The notes under the pieces were generated by a model. The model did not search any database. It was not told the DNA's origin and saw only the letters and a program-made list of their open reading frames with translations. A stretch of 6,132 bases of DNA from Xanthobacteraceae bacterium (lineage in GTDB: Bacteria > Pseudomonadota > Alphaproteobacteria > Rhizobiales > Xanthobacteraceae). Positions 5,951 to 6,132 of this stretch are shown here, in pieces (position 1 is the first letter of the stretch; every line of letters starts with the position of its first letter). The position numbers and the translations under genes are program-made. The stretch lies in assembly GCA_030037185.1 (NCBI GenBank), contig JASHRR010000634.1, positions 1 through 6,132 of the forward strand. Direction: 5' to 3'.

Positions 5951-6132
5951 TCACTGCCCGACCGCATTGTCGGATGCAGCTTCGAGATTGAAGGCGGCAG
6001 AAAACAGCTCCTTGGTATAAGGCGACCGCGGACGCGCAAAAATCTCAGCCGAAGGACCTTCCTCGACGATCCTGCCGTTGCGCATCACGATCAGCTTGCT
6101 GGCAAGCGCGGCCACCACCTTGAGATCGTGGG
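5951..6132 (-). CDS. yejF: C-terminal end of an oligopeptide-type ABC transporter ATPase (YejF-like)
   Basis: Only the last 59 residues are in the window; the gene continues past the right edge. The visible part opens with HDLKVVAALA, the H-loop whose histidine contacts the ATP gamma-phosphate. LIVMRNGRIVEEGP follows, the standard closing strand of ABC nucleotide-binding domains. Then comes AEIFARPRSPYTKELFSAAFNL, the short C-terminal motif shared by ATPases of the dipeptide/oligopeptide/microcin C importers (DppD/OppD/YejF). KVVAALA and the ending AAFNL are closest to alphaproteobacterial YejF as I remember it, which drives uptake of peptides and microcin C. The exact member cannot be settled without the Walker A part, and another oligopeptide-family ATPase (DppF, GsiA type) is possible. 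The stop is TGA at 5951-5953. Confidence 0.85.
   Translation of the reverse strand, partial: HDLKVVAALASKLIVMRNGRIVEEGPSAEIFARPRSPYTKELFSAAFNLEAASDNAVGQ

Overview
The window is a GC-rich stretch of bacterial chromosome in which every recognised gene reads on the minus strand. The composition, the protein sequences and the block rplU-rpmA-GNAT-obgE point to an alphaproteobacterium of the Hyphomicrobiales (Bradyrhizobium/Rhodopseudomonas-like). That assignment is inference from sequence style; there is no 16S rRNA here to prove it.

In transcription order, from high to low coordinates: (1) the last 59 residues of an oligopeptide-type ABC transporter ATPase resembling YejF, followed by a weak hairpin; (2) a 151-bp imperfect palindrome bounded by 21-nt inverted repeats; (3) a HAD phosphatase of the GmhB/HisB type, probably with a TTG start; (4) a 375-bp gene-free stretch holding a clear sigma-70-like promoter and a leader of about 170 nt; (5) rplU (L21) and rpmA (L27), separated by a spacer with two hairpins; (6) a terminator-like hairpin, then a RimJ/RimL-like acetyltransferase whose stop overlaps the start of obgE by 4 bp; (7) a 178-bp gap with a G-rich inverted repeat at the obgE end; (8) a RibA-like protein of the URC1 family, and 7 nt downstream a DUF1688/URC4 protein that runs off the left edge. 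The URC4-type gene starts with GTG and has no upstream ATG, so a search limited to ATG starts misses it.

The right half is translation and ribosome-assembly housekeeping: two 50S proteins and the GTPase ObgE, which matures the 50S subunit. The left half is catabolic. URC1 and URC4 are the two diagnostic proteins of the uracil catabolism (URC) route found genetically in the yeast Lachancea kluyveri (urg1 and urg3 in Aspergillus). That route breaks pyrimidines down by a chemistry different from the reductive and Rut pathways and is still poorly defined in bacteria. The most unusual observations are this URC1-URC4 pair directly after obgE, the altered active-site motifs of the URC1-type protein, and the 151-bp palindrome upstream of the phosphatase gene.
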